A program made the translations under genes and the position numbers. Of a stretch of DNA of 64,000 nt, positions 11,930 to 23,415 are shown in pieces. This stretch comes from Panaeolus papilionaceus. Lineage: Eukaryota; Basidiomycota; Agaricomycetes; Agaricales. Within the stretch, counting starts at the first letter, position 1. The number at the start of each line of letters is the position of its first letter. The notes beneath the pieces are model-generated. The model had not been told where the DNA came from. It worked only from the letters and a program-made list of their open reading frames with translations, and made no database searches. The DNA is taken from positions 62,001 to 126,000 of the forward strand of contig JADNRZ010000047.1 of the NCBI GenBank assembly GCA_015501605.1, written 5' to 3'.

Positions 11930-12359
11930 GGAGGTACGCAGGCCAAGACTGTGTCTATGAGATTCGGTTGAACTCTCGGCCCTCTTGGTTGACATAACAT
12001 TGTGTGGGAGGCACGCAGGTCCGACGTATCTCGTCCAAACCCCCTGGCAAGAGGTAATATGGATTTGTGGGATTTACATCTGGTAGGGTAATTTTACGAG
12101 GGGTATATATAGTCTTTGGAACAATCGCTGTGTCGTGATTCTTATAATGGGATCACCTTTGTTTTGTGCTGGCAATACATTGTTAGGATTCGGACTGGCC
12201 TGGCGAGGACCACGTCAATGAACCATGTTTCATTATTAATACCTTTACAGGCATTGTTCCTGAATTTATAACTCTACATTGAACCATCGCCGACGATACA
12301 ACGACGAGGTATTCTTCATAATACCTAAATACCTCAGCAACTGATACATGTGCTATAAC

Positions 12360-12450
12360 CGTGCAGCCGTGCATGACCGTGCATGACCGTGAATTTTACC
12401 TTTTTGCACGGTAGAGGCTGCACGGCTGTGCACGGTCACTGCACGGCTTT
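12360..12450. repeat. Opposed CCGTGC / GCACGG arrays, right end of element 1
   Basis: Four CCGTG(C/A) units are followed after a T-rich spacer by GCACGG units in the opposite orientation, so the end of the element can fold into a hairpin. The outer part ends in the terminal inverted repeat at 12462. Confidence 0.65.
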
Positions 12451-12462
12451 TTTCTTTTGCCC

Positions 12463-14650
12463 CTGGTTGACGACAAGATGAGGATGCACGAATACGGTCT
12501 ACGTGTGCGGCACGCGACATATACCTTCAGGGTGAAAACGCTTCGAGAAGAATGAGCCAAGGGGTGGAAAACGGTTTTTTGGAACAGCGTGTATGAGGAA
12601 CGCCAACTTTGATTGAAAGTATTAAACTCAGGCAGTATACTGAACGAACATATGAACTGGTAGACTGATACAGGAAGAACCTTGGGCCAGCATCAGACGA
12701 AGATGTGATTCATGCGAATAGTGCAAGAATCGGGAAATTGTGAAACGACCAGAGACGTGGGTGCGAGAAGGGGAGCGAAGATACGAGAGAAGAACACAGG
12801 CTGAACAAGAGTGAGTGATGTAAGTACACCCAGAGGCAGACTGCCGAAAGAGAACGCAGGAGTGAAGACTGGGAACAAGGATAGTGTCGGAGAAAGCACT
12901 CAACCAATAAGACACTATTCGTCTGATCCGAAATCCAGAGTCGAAAAAATCCTCAATAAGAACAACTCCATTTTGAGATCATCAAAATGGTATAATCGAT
13001 GAATTTGAGCATACAACGATCTCGACAGGGCAAAGTTAAACAGAATGATTAAATTGGTATTTACCTAGAGTATCCTGACAGACGTGTACGCAAAACACCA
13101 GCGCTGTGCACATTAAATCAAACGAGACCACCAACACAGAGGTGAGGAACACATCATCGCTCGCATCACATCCGGGCAAGACACGCAGAAATGAAGGACA
13201 TTGTAAAAACAAACTACCTCAATTGACTCTGTGTCTCCGATCCCAACCACCACCATCATCGTCCACCACCACCCACGTGTCTCCGCATCTCGTTTCCACC
13301 CTCTTTCGACGTCATTCACTGATATTTGCCATTTTCTCCGTTAAATCATCCTCCCCCTTTCCCTCCGAGTTCTACCCTGAATGAGACGACTCCGTGTGGC
13401 GACGGGGAAAGAACGGTAATCGGATCGGTTTAGATGGGTGGCACGGACACGATCTGGGATGGAGGGGAGGTCGAAATCGAAGATAGCAAGGGTTATCGGT
13501 AGACCAAAAAGGTGTACTGAGAGTAGCAGATTGTAAGGCTGGTATACGCGGTGCGCGGGTGATGATGGAAATGGGTTAACGATAGGCGAGCGACCAGCTA
13601 GGTCAGGGATGCGAGAAAAGTGCGAATGCTAATATGTAGGACTGGGGAAGCAAGAGACCGCGTATGAGCAACGAGGTGACGAGTGTATAGAGGAACAAAT
13701 GAGCCGATGTTACAGGAAGTGAAATAACATCAGAAAAACGAGAGGGACGACGAAAGTGGAACGCAAGTAGCAACGAAATGAACCATGGTGAGACGCAGGC
13801 AGAATGAGAGCTCGTCAGGACCGATGATTTTCCTTCAAAATTGACCACTGATCAAGCTCGTGCAACGATGGAACCCAGTTTTCCGGCAAGTCCGGAGGCG
13901 ATGGCTCGGCATGATTAGTGACACATGTAATAGGTGGATGCGAGGACGTGTCTACAGAATAGGGGCGCGTCAGCGAGGCTGAGTTGGAAGATTTAGCGTT
14001 AATGATGAACAAAGACAAGAGCAAAAGAGACGAGGTCATGCACAAATAACGATAGAATATATCGAGTTGAATAGGCATGATGGTGATTCAGGTGGGCATG
14101 AGACGTTTTCGTGCCACGAGAGGCGACATAGTTCATTGTAACGGTAGTGAACAATGGCCCATTTGAGGGGCGGGCCAAATACACATACAGCATCAAAGAG
14201 ACAAAACAACGACAGCCAGATTTCAGACAGGATTGGATTGATGACAAGAGTGGGGAAGTCAGAGTGGCATGAGACGAGAGACGAACAGAGACACGGGTAG
14301 GAGGAGAGAGTGCGGACTCGTCACCCGAGAGAGAAGTAAGGTTGAACGAGGCAGCGGGGTAATAACGCAATCAGAGCTTGCAGACAATAAAAGGTGAACG
14401 GGGGAGAACCAAGGACACAAGACGCGCCTGGAGGTGAACTGAGGCAAGATTGAGAGTTTCTACTTCTACCCTAGAGCGTAGGCGGAGACACATCTGTGGG
14501 GCTGGGGATGGAAGCGCGCCAGAGACGTGGAGTTGACACGTGGATTGTGAAAAGATGAAGGAGGAATAGAAGGAAAAACACTAACGTGTCCACAGTCAAT
14601 TTGCAGGGCATGAAAAGGTTCAGACAAGCTAGTAACGTGTGAGGATGAAA
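12463..14650. repeat. Repeat unit A, distal tail (non-coding)
   Basis: Colinear with 47163-49387 in unit B at high identity, for example around AAGAACCTTGGGCCAGCATC (12676/47383) and GGTGTACTGAGAGTA (13510/48247). The minus strand is CT-rich and gives long spurious frames that exist in both copies but differ by many substitutions without frame conservation. No gene is supported. Confidence 0.65.
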
Positions 14651-15952
14651 GCCCAGTGAAACTCGCATCTGAGCGCACCGAGCGTTAACCGAGCACAACT
14701 GAGCCGCTATGCGCATATTCAAGAAAATCTGAACGTCGCTGAGCACTTCAGTCGTCAGTTCACTAGAATGAATTAATCTGAGTATAACTGTCCGCAACTG
14801 AGGCTATCTGATACTCGTATTTTAAAATGTTACAAAAAGCGCAAAGATAGGTACTTGAATAATTTGAATTTCTCTCATTTTCCCGACTCGAAGTGATCAC
14901 ATGATTCCTGCCTCTGCAAACTCCGTTCGTAATAATTTGAAGTTAACTCTCCTTCCTTCGTACCACCACCACCGACTTTGCCCGTCGCACAAGCTCTACT
15001 TACCACGCGCATCCATTCTCTTTCCATGCTCATTTCTACGTGATCTCCTCTCCGATCACACAACAGACCGTCTGTGGCATTGGTAAGCCTTGGACTATCT
15101 AGAGGAACACTAGGTCGAATGGATATGTCAAAGAAATCTGCATATATGCGCCCATTTCAAGTTATCAACTCGATCTTCAGCTCAAGAGCAAGACATAGGA
15201 GTGGATGCATCCCGTTACTGGAGGGATGCCGCTCCTGTGTATTGGCTAAGGGCTCTGGAGCAGCGGTAATGTCAATGCTTTCCTTCCGTTACTCTTTTAT
15301 CAATAATCTTTTTTTTTTTTTTTTTCATCCTGCACTATGTTCTACTTCACTGATCACGATCGTCGAGTGACTCGAGTCGCAGCTGTTGAATGGTGAATGA
15401 TATTCAGGCGGTCCATTCCATCAGGCCCTTCAGGAATGTGAGTTTTGTCCTCTTGGCGCATCTTACTCTCCTTTGCCAATAATCCTTTTTTCTACGCATG
15501 CAAAGTCCCTGTCCGAGTCTACAGACTGAGGGTGCTGGAAAATAAAGGGAAGTGTCATTGTATGTCTGGGGCAGAGCCGCACAGACACGCAACGAGTAGG
15601 AGGAAGGAGGGGGACGATAGAGGGAAGATTCTACTTAGTGTACTCAGATGTGCTCAGACGTGCTCAGCTGTGCTCAGATGCAATCAGATTATCAGAAATA
15701 AATGAATTATTCTACATTATTTTGTTAATTTTAACCCTCAGCCACAGTCAGACCTTCTCATATGTGCTCAGATTTTGTACGTTTTCGTCAACGAAGCCTG
15801 AGGAGAATTGCGCTCATTCTCCTCAGATGTGCTCATATGAGTGGAAAATTTACGGAGCACAAATGAGGAGATCTGAGGAAATTCTGATTCAAGAATTTCC
15901 TCAGATCTCCTCAGTGTTACTCCGATGCGCTCAGACGCGAGTTTCACTGGGC
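14651..15952. mobile_element. Non-autonomous TIR element, 1.3 kb
   Basis: Inverted ends start GCCCAGTGAAACTCGC with further pairing over (A/G)TCTGAGCGCA. Unit B lacks the element exactly here: the sequence GAGGATGAAAGGTCC at 49378 is interrupted in unit A after GAGGATGAAA and resumes with ATGAAAGGTCC. The direct repeat is ATGAAA, or GGATGAAA/ATATGAAA if 8 bp with two mismatches. Subterminal zones are packed with TGAGC/GCTCA motifs such as TGTGCTCAGA. No coding capacity was seen; a T tract lies at 15309-15324. The superfamily is uncertain; hAT is possible if the duplication is 8 bp. Confidence 0.8.
15630..15950 (+). repeat. GTGCTCAGA-type subterminal repeats
   Basis: Near-tandem units TCAGATGTGCTCAGACGTG and relatives, plus CCTCAGATCTCCTCAG, form the right subterminal region of the 14651-15952 element. 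The left side (14660-14800) has the complementary TGAGC units. Such motif-dense ends probably bind a transposase supplied in trans. Confidence 0.6.
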
Positions 15953-17208
15953 ATATGAAAGGTCCATCCTGACGTGAGAGAAAATGAGACTGGGTTTGGA
16001 GGCGACATAGGTCATGGCAACGATAGTGAGCAAGGGACCAGGTCAAAACGACTCTCAACGAGACCAATGATGATGGCAATGAAGAAACGAACCACTCGGG
16101 TTGTTTGGTTGTTTATTTGCCTAGCTCACACGGCAAATCCCGTGGCTTGTTTCTTATTGCGCACCCACACTGTCGAGACCGTGAATTGATAGTCACACTT
16201 GCCCAACCATCATTATGAACGCGAAAACCTCATACCAAGTCAAGTACGTACATACTGCTCTCGCCTGACCTCGAGCTCACATTTTCCTTCCCATCTTTTG
16301 TATGTAGAGGCACCCAAACACCACTACCGGCGCAAGCAGACGCACAGCACTACTCTCCACATTCGAAGTGGAAAGCACATCCATCCCTAGCTGAATGCCA
16401 TATGACACATCCTCGAAGCAATCCCCCACGAAAACAGGGGGGTCACCGTCTGAATCTTCTTCAATAACAACATGGGTTCAGGCTCCGAAGTTATCGCCAA
16501 CCTCGAAAGCGCAGAAAAAGTGTTTGACTTTGTTTCCCTACACACAGGCTCAATGACGAGGAGAGAAGGGACACGAGGGCGAGTTTTAAGGGGCATAGTG
16601 GCGTCTGGGGGAGTTGTCCATGGGTTGCATCTTCACATATACATACATACCCTGTAACGTCGTCGGACTGAGCGGGCATGCCAGTTTCACGAATCGGTCG
16701 TTCCATTAGTGTGATCTCAGGGGAAATTTGAGGACGTCCAACGTGATGTGGTATTGGACAGGACATGCTCGTTCAAGTATCTATGTACATCAGTGCCTCG
16801 AAGAGCCACCCTGTATCTCGACTTGCTGAATATCCGAAGCGAATGTTAAATCAAAACAGTAATATGAGGTTTCCGTTTGAGCGTGCAGCAAGTCGAGATT
16901 CAATCGGATATCACATCTTATAATCATGTCAAGGACGAGATCACGCATAAGTTTGCGACGAGAACATAAGATTGAACAAAATAAATTTAATCAACAGATG
17001 ATCAACAGCGACACAGACCATTTCTTCATCACACCGCTACCATTCCCTCCATGAGCTACCCAAATGGGTCCTTCATAACTCAAAGAAAATGACGGCGAAC
17101 GAAATTTGAGGTATTTATATTTGAAAAACAATTGTACATGGACGTGAAACGAATGTAGAGAGAATGATATAGAGAGCAGTGGTGATAACCTACACTAAAC
17201 CTACAACC
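15953..17208. repeat. Repeat unit A, terminal part
   Basis: Near-identical to 49388-50600 of unit B: several hundred bases from about 15957 to 16680 show almost no differences, including two full 60-70 codon frames, while the outer part diverges. It contains the recurrent AATGAGACTGG...GTGAGCAA module (about 15984) and a second copy of the 1950-2300 sequence. Its short frames are not protein-like, so I do not annotate a gene. Confidence 0.6.
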
Positions 17209-18959
17209 CGATGGCGTTTGTTTAAACAAATTTCAACAATACGAAGAAAATTCATTTAATCAGTTTTTAATTAAACAGCACAAAAACGGCTCATGAAACA
17301 CACACATCTCAGGGACCCAGAAATGTTTAAACAACTGGTATATCTCGTCATTCTGTTTAAATGATTATTTAACTAATGTGGCAATTAAATACAAAGTGTG
17401 ATTATTTACTAATTAAGCACCAGTAGAGTGTATCATTTAAACATCAATAACTACGTGAATACGAGGGATCACCCTAGGAGCAATATATTCGGAAGGCAAG
17501 GGGAGGGTGTCTGAGCTGGATGTAACATGGAATGATGACAGGTGTGGGAGGTGGATCAGTGATGCGGTGATGTAGCAGGGATGAGCATGGAGATAAAGAC
17601 CTGAAAAGCGGTTAATATACGTCAATTTTCATGGTGTGAGGTTGGGTTAGACATACCTATGGTGTGAAGGGGACGTGTGCACAGGTATATGGGAAACTGC
17701 TCAAAGGGTCAGTCAGTTCAGGAGTGTCGACATGGGGGAAACTGAATACTTGCTATTCGGCACCTTCGTATGATGATGTTGCTGAAAAGGGTTAGCAACT
17801 GATGTTGATGAGAGCTCGAACAGAAGCGCTCGACTTACGTTGAGCGTTTGAAGACACCATTCACTGAGATAAGGTGAGTAAGGGTGAGGACATGGTGGAC
17901 GAGAGGGAAAATGGAATTGGATTTTCGAACAAGTTCAGATGGCGGGCAAACAACACCAAATATTAAACAAAGAATTCCCGTGATCGTGTCGTTGCTGGCG
18001 GAGATTAAATTTTACTTTGAGCATTTGCCGTTTCGAAGTTCCAACTCTTGAACTTGCACTCATCCTTACCCTCCTCCCATCACCCTGACGCTCACCAGCC
18101 CAACGTGGCGGCTTGTTTTTGCGTCTTTTTTCATCTTTCGCTCCCCTTCCAATGTGTTGATACATGCAGCTTGCACCCATGGTAAGTCCCTCTGACACTC
18201 TGTGATGCCCACTCTCTAACCTCTCCTTCATACAGGCTCCCGGCCGAGAGGATTAATTCAGGTGTAGTACCACCTGTGTACCTGCGGGTTTTCCGCGCCA
18301 AACGAGCCCAAGAATGTCCAAAACGGACGACTTTTGGTCAAGATATGACTGAAATATGAAGCCTTTCATATTTCAGTCATATCTTTCTCAATTCTCAGCC
18401 GTTTCGGGCGCTCTTGGGGTCGTTTTGAAGCTCACGGGAACGCCGACCCAGACCCGTACCTGCCCCCAGCCCGGCCCACGACCCTTTTGGGTCACCTGTA
18501 GCCTTGACATTCCCTATTCCGTAGTCATTTTAGCCTACAGCTCATTCTTCAATGTCCCTATCCATTCACCTTCCCAGTATAAAGTTCTAGTCCCATCCCT
18601 TTTATTCTCTCTATACCTCCTTTTGATATTTTACTTTTTTCTGTGATTTGTTTAAACACTTACTCTACTATTGATTAATCACGACCGTTTAAACATTGTC
18701 AGTGTCTTCGTTTAATTGTAATTAATTATTTAGATATTTAATTGTTTAATTGTGTTACTAATCTAGCTGTTTAAACAATTACATATTTAATTGTTTATTC
18801 GGTTATCATATCTGTTTAAATGGCTTCTGTTTAAACCCAGCACCAAGTAGCCAATACCATAGGCTAATAGATATATATTATTTAAATAATTGTTTAATTA
18901 ATATTTGTTTAAACGAAAATCCTTCGTATTGTTGGACTGTTTATAACCAAACGCCATCG
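17209..18959. mobile_element. GTTTAAAC-rich TIR element, about 1.75 kb
   Basis: The ends are related inverted repeats: CGATGGCGTTTG then CAACAATACGAAG on the left, and CTTCGTATTGTTG then CAAACGCCATCG on the right. Both subterminal zones (17215-17450 and 18640-18920) are AT-rich and packed with GTTTAAAC/TTTAAT motifs, while the core is normal composition. No target duplication could be defined and unit B does not give a clean empty site. No transposase is present. The core includes the foldback at 18240-18500. Confidence 0.55.
18240..18500 (+). repeat. Foldback element with perfect hairpin, copy 1
   Basis: A 20-bp perfect inverted repeat (18341-18360 and 18365-18384, GCCT loop) is flanked by longer imperfect inverted sequence (CCAAACGAGCCCAAGAATG against CGCTCTTGGGGTCG). 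A relative in opposite orientation lies at 55020-55290 with the same loop and flanks. Probably a small foldback or inverted-repeat transposon. Confidence 0.6.
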
Positions 18960-19249
18960 TATTTTTGACTAAACAGATGAGTCTTGTAACCGTATTTTCC
19001 TTGCACCTATGCCTGCTGCGCTGCGGGCAATCACCTGACGGTCTCGTGTCGTTCACTTTGAACAATGAACGTTTGAACGCCGGGTACACCGCGAACTCAT
19101 TGATGATCATGTGATGCGCAGTGACCTCATGTACCACATGCACTTGACTGGTACTCTGCTGGAGACACTTTCCACTCCGTGCTCACCATCTTGTGTGGAT
19201 ACCTCTTTCCGCGAACCCCAGCCGCTACTTAGTTGTTAATAATCGTGTC

Positions 19250-20795
19250 ATGGAGGGACTTGAACTCAAAGAGTTCAGAGTTACGGGTAATATTTCTGTC
19301 AAACCCGTAGCCAGAATACCCGACGAAGCAGTTGTATATATGTACGTGTAGTGTTAGTCGTGGTTCTGAAACTCGTCTAATGAATGAAAATACTTAGCAT
19401 CATGGGACCTACTGGTGCTGGGAAGAGTACAGTAAGTCAACAACCATGTACAGCATTTTGATGCAATTTACTTAGACGGAATACTTTTTGTCCGTTCAAT
19501 TTCATTGAGGCACTTGCAGGAGGCTCACAGAACCTTGCTATTTCGAGTAATCAGCTCGCTGGATATACCCAGCGTGTAACTGCTTACAAGCTTGTCAACA
19601 TTGCATGGAAACAATCTGCCAGGGCAATTTATCTGGTTGATACACCAGGATTTTCCGACAGTAAGATATCAGAGATGGAGGTTGTGGATATCCTCAGAGA
19701 TTGGCTGAAAGAGAATTGGTGAGCTCTTGCCATTGATATCATGATACCTCAGGAAGAATATTCAATTGACTTCCGACTAGTTCTTCAATAAATTACAGAA
19801 TATTATTTCTCACTCCCATTGCGGTCACTCGCCTGCCAGGAAGTAGGCAGAGAACAATTAAAATGTTAAAAGAATTGTTGGGTGTCAGGACTTATACAAT
19901 CACAGTTGTAACAACAATGTGGAATACCCTTCACAGTGAACGAACTCGCAGTCAAGCGGAACAAAACTTTGAACGACTTAAAGCCGGGGTTTTCAAGGTA
20001 ATTAGTACCATCTCCCATGTTGTTTTTGAAGTGTCACTCACTCTGACCTAGGGGTTTTTTGGGGAGGAAACTGACTTGAAGCGTTTTATGGGTACCAGGA
20101 CTTCAGCCCTTCAAGTGTTGGATAGCAATGTTTGGTACTATGATCAACCATTATACAGGTCAACGATCACTTCCACACATCTCTATTGTGACTTGCATGA
20201 GCGCATTGAGGGCGCGCTTCAGAAGAAAGTCATGATTGAGTCGGACCTGACTCATTCCGACACACAAAGCAACAAAGTTCTCGAAGCCATCTTGGAGCAG
20301 GATCAAAAGGAAAACGACGAGACTTTGGCCAAATTCATTTCCCAATTGGTCAAATTTGGACGACCACTGCCTGAATTTCGGGAAGGCGCGCAAGCTCTAC
20401 GCAAGACCATCGTGGACAACATCATCCCATCCAACCATCGAATGTGCGATAATTTCCAACAGTGGGCTGAGGACCCAGAGATTCACAATGGGCTCGTCTC
20501 CGATCCCGAGCTGAAGGAGACTATACTTGCCATGCTGCCCGAAAAATGTGTCTCCCACAAGCGTCCGAAGGAGCGAGCGGAGACCTTGCCGTCTATAGGA
20601 TCCATTTCTGACCAAGGTCGAGACTCGATGCCTGTACAGACAGAGACGATCTCCGCTATGGGACCAGAGTCGGAAGCCCTTGTCATCCCTGTTAACCATG
20701 GACTATCAAGGTCACTTGCTTTTAAAGGGCTACTCCGACGTCTACTCAAATTCGCCAAGCGCCATCGTCCCAAATGGCTCAAGCGTGAAGAGTAA
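19250..20795 (+). pseudogene. P-loop GTPase-like protein, copy 2
   Basis: Exons 19250-19341, 19398-19431, 19501-19718, 19781-19997 and 20052-20795 mirror copies 1 and 3. Exon 1 starts MEGLELKEF and joins in frame to the G1 loop IMGPTGAGKST; exon 3 has DTPGFSDSKI; exon 4 has VVTTMWNTLHSERTRSQ; the last exon is longer than in the other copies (about 50 extra residues before the final RHRPKWLKREE). The acceptor before exon 3 reads CAAT instead of the CAAG/CGAG of the other copies, and the nearest upstream AG (at TTAGACGG) gives a frameshift. Without a canonical acceptor the gene is probably damaged; otherwise all frames are open. Function would be as for copy 3. Confidence 0.65.
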
Positions 20796-21194
20796 AACCA
20801 CAGGTACGGTCGATTTGCGACCTATGGAGGAGTTATATTTGTTCACATACACATATTCTAGTGCATGCACTCTGGGATTTCACATATCTTGCGTCAAATA
20901 TTATTCATCTCGTTTTGCTGAATCCTCGTTTCCATGTTTCATTATTCCGTTTGGCTCAATATATATAATGTACTGGTTTGCAACGTCTCAATGTTTCCAA
21001 GATGACCATGTCCCATTATATTTCACATGTACCACGTTCACGAATGTATTGATCCATTAGCATGATCTCGGAGGAAAGTAGGATTTGGACACGTGTAGGG
21101 TGATCTGTATTCCACGTGAGCATGAGTGCGGCGCAAATGGCCTTAGGCGATAAAATGTCGGGCATCAAGGTTCATCGTATTCTATATATCAGAG
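20796..21194. repeat. 3' flank of GTPase copy 2
   Basis: Related to the sequence after copy 1 (1679-1990) and copy 3 (44834-45130), for example the GGATTTCACAT(A/C)T segment, and probably the 3' UTR. Homology fades near 21100. No gene seen. Confidence 0.45.
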
Positions 21195-21533
21195 TTGGCG
21201 TCCTATTGCGTAATATGCACGCAAAACATGACCTGCATGTACTCGAAAATTGGTGGTGTCAAAACAATTTCTGACAAACTTCCCTTCATGAAAGCACACC
21301 CAGTAGGTACGTATGTATACACTAGGATAACAGTGTATCTTCACAGCAACGGCGACCCCATAATTTCCTTTGCCTCGAACAAGGGTCTAAACAATAAAAT
21401 TACCGAATTTTTGGCGGTTGAGCGGCCCGTCGTTGATGATTTACTGAAAGTAAGCGACTTAAATGAGGATGAACGAAAAATGGCGGTGAAATTTTATGGA
21501 TGGCACCCAGCTATTTACAATAGAAATCCTTGA
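21195..21533 (+). CDS. Small hypothetical protein (112 aa)
   Basis: An uninterrupted frame of 112 codons, not recognised. The C-terminal half (DDLLKVSDLNEDERKMAVKFYGWHP) is charged, amphipathic and protein-like; the N-terminal part has three Cys. No signal peptide or membrane segment. It may be a single-exon fragment of an older gene, since the frame starts right after the GTPase 3' flank. Low confidence that it is expressed. Confidence 0.25.
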   Translation: MASYCVICTQNMTCMYSKIGGVKTISDKLPFMKAHPVGTYVYTRITVYLHSNGDPIISFASNKGLNNKITEFLAVERPVVDDLLKVSDLNEDERKMAVKFYGWHPAIYNRNP

Positions 21534-22008
21534 ATAACATCCACATATATCGCTGTAATACTTGAGTCTGCACCTGAGCTCATCTTTGTCCTGTGTCGTT
21601 GCCTGCGATGTATGGATTAACTGCAAAGTGTCGTGGGTTTCGGAATATTTCTCATATTTAGCTACTTTGAACGACCGTAATTGTTCAAATGCACTCCTTA
21701 CCAATGCTAACCTGCGAGTCGTATACGGAAGAATATTCTAGAATTCATGACAGTGTCATTGTCAAATACTTTCCTCTGGTAACCCTTCAGCGATAAAGCT
21801 GTGCAGGTAGACTTAGCGGAGGAAAACAACGGGATTGTATTGATGGCCATTGTTGAGTCTCGACTCTCGAGTCGGCATAGTAGGGGCTCATTTCGATACG
21901 CGATTTTGCTTTTTCGGATATCAACTATTCTACTCTCATTGTTGAGACGCTCTTCTCGAAAGAAAAACATTCGTCTCACGACGGTGCATTGTTGAAATGG
22001 GAAACCTC

Positions 22009-22015
22009 TATATAG
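22009..22015 (+). promoter_or_regulatory. TATA box of the Ser/Pro-rich gene
   Basis: TATATAG lies 67 bp before the ATG at 22082. This spacing fits a start of transcription near 22040 and argues against the in-frame ATG at 22025 as translation start. Confidence 0.4.
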
Positions 22016-22081
22016 TGGGAAGGTTTGGGAGGTTTTTTTGTTATCACCCACCTACCTTCCACTGACCACGTTAGATTTATC

Positions 22082-23350
22082 ATGAATAACCGAAATCGTG
22101 ACTCCAATCCCGTCTTGAGCCCCAGGATACATCACTCTTCGTATTCGGCTTCATCTTCGTTCCCTCATTCTCCAACTGTAGGGATACGTTACTCATCTCC
22201 AGCTTCATCCCCGTATCCTCGTTCAAGCTCCTCCACCGCCCATCACGGCGGATCACCATCAATGTCACTTTTTACACCCACTCGCACAGAGGTAGTGCGA
22301 GAAGAGCTGGCACAGTGTGAGGGCATGGACACCGTCATTCAGTACGACGACGTTCGGGGCTACTTTCATAGGGTTGGGCTGCCTACTCCTGATTCTATCC
22401 CGAGGAGGAAGACGATGCACCATATGAGCTTAAGCCTAAGCTCATCGACGAGGACAATGCCAATGTCACCAATAGTTGGGACTCCTACTGCTAAGGCACT
22501 CCCTCCTCCCATTCAGTCTCTACCGGCGATGAAGTCCCTAACCCCACCATTACCATTGCATCACGGACGGCAGACCAGCTCATTGTTCTCATCATATCAC
22601 GCGGCTCTCGCAAGCAGCAGCTCGGGTTGTACTGGACACCAGTGGCAGACTCAACCCATGGCAAGCCCGAGTACCCAGCCGAGGTCAATGTTTATGCCAG
22701 CAGATCCGAACTCCTTACTTTCACCAACACCGAAACCCATACAGCAGCACCAACGGCCACAGCCGTCGAGCTCATCATCGTCATCATCACATCAACGTCG
22801 GTTGAGCAGCAGCTCAAGCCTGAGTCGACGCATAAACGGTCAGCCCATCGCCTCAGGCTCTAGCTATAATAGTCACACCCACACCATGCCCCCTGCACCC
22901 GTCCTCCGTCCCTCGCGCACCGTACGCCATAAAGAGCCTAAATCAAGGAGCGACGTACAAGAATCTCGAGACTCTCAATCTTGCGGTGGGGTACAATCCT
23001 CTTCTCGAACTCGAGAAGAGGGTAGCATTGCACATACAAGCCTGAGGAAGCGCTCCGCGTCAGGGGGGATCAGAATTGTCACCGTTTATGACGTCCGGGG
23101 ATTCGAGGGAGTGGAACCTGATCCGCGGTTTCCCAATATGATGGTGGTGGATAGGACGGGTGGGGAGGCGATGGTGGTGTACAGGTCTGGGGATGTGAAT
23201 CGCGTGGGGTATGGCTTGTATGATGGTGGGACTGGTACAATTGCGATGGGAATGCAGGATGGTGGTGGTGTTAGTCACGTTGGCGCTCCGGGAGCGTCGG
23301 GATTGCATGCACCTGGGACGGGTAATAGTGATCAGAGTTGGGGTCCATAG
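22082..23350 (+). CDS. Ser/Pro/His-rich low-complexity protein (422 aa)
   Basis: A single-exon frame; I chose the ATG at 22082 (MNNRNRDSNP) because of the TATA box at 22009, although the frame extends to an ATG at 22025. The first 330 residues are Ser/Pro-rich with poly-Ser runs, many HxH and PPP pieces and scattered basic residues, typical of a disordered fungal protein. The last 90 residues differ: IRIVTVYDVRGFEGVEPDP, then Gly/Val-rich MVVDRTGGEAMVVYRSGDV, ending SDQSWGP. No signal peptide or membrane helix. I do not recognise a family. The long frame with a promoter-like upstream in a window full of broken frames suggests a real host gene. Confidence 0.55.
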   Translation: MNNRNRDSNPVLSPRIHHSSYSASSSFPHSPTVGIRYSSPASSPYPRSSSSTAHHGGSPSMSLFTPTRTEVVREELAQCEGMDTVIQYDDVRGYFHRVGLPTPDSIPRRKTMHHMSLSLSSSTRTMPMSPIVGTPTAKALPPPIQSLPAMKSLTPPLPLHHGRQTSSLFSSYHAALASSSSGCTGHQWQTQPMASPSTQPRSMFMPADPNSLLSPTPKPIQQHQRPQPSSSSSSSSHQRRLSSSSSLSRRINGQPIASGSSYNSHTHTMPPAPVLRPSRTVRHKEPKSRSDVQESRDSQSCGGVQSSSRTREEGSIAHTSLRKRSASGGIRIVTVYDVRGFEGVEPDPRFPNMMVVDRTGGEAMVVYRSGDVNRVGYGLYDGGTGTIAMGMQDGGGVSHVGAPGASGLHAPGTGNSDQSWGP

Positions 23351-23415
23351 TCGTTCAGGGTAATATGTCTTATTTTACTTTATTCTGTTCTCTTGTGATA
23401 CCCTTCAGTTTGAGC

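Larger units (their letters stand above)
5270..12462. mobile_element. Mutator-like element 1 with 9-bp TSD (nested hAT inside)
   Basis: The ends are GGGCATTGGAAAAAAGCCGTGC on the left and its relative GCACGGCTTTTTTCTTTTGCCC on the right. The 9-bp direct repeat CTGGTTGAC flanks it at 5261-5269 and 12463-12471. The paralogous unit B has the uninterrupted site (AGACTGGTTGACGACAAG at about 47168), which proves the insertion. Subterminal arrays of ACCGTGC/GCCGTGC lie at 5285-5400, 7245-7470 and 12360-12450. Nine-base duplications are typical of Mutator-like elements, but no transposase was recognised, so the superfamily is inferred. After subtracting the nested hAT and its duplication the element is about 3.0 kb. 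Confidence 0.75.

Noticed and set aside
15974..16189. 71-codon frame identical to 49401-49616
   Set aside because: Identity reflects a near-identical DNA copy; a third diverged copy near 3950 does not preserve the protein.
22025..22081. N-terminal extension of the Ser/Pro-rich protein
   Set aside because: The ATG at 22025 is only about 10 bp after the TATA box, so it would be at or before the transcription start; 22082 is preferred.
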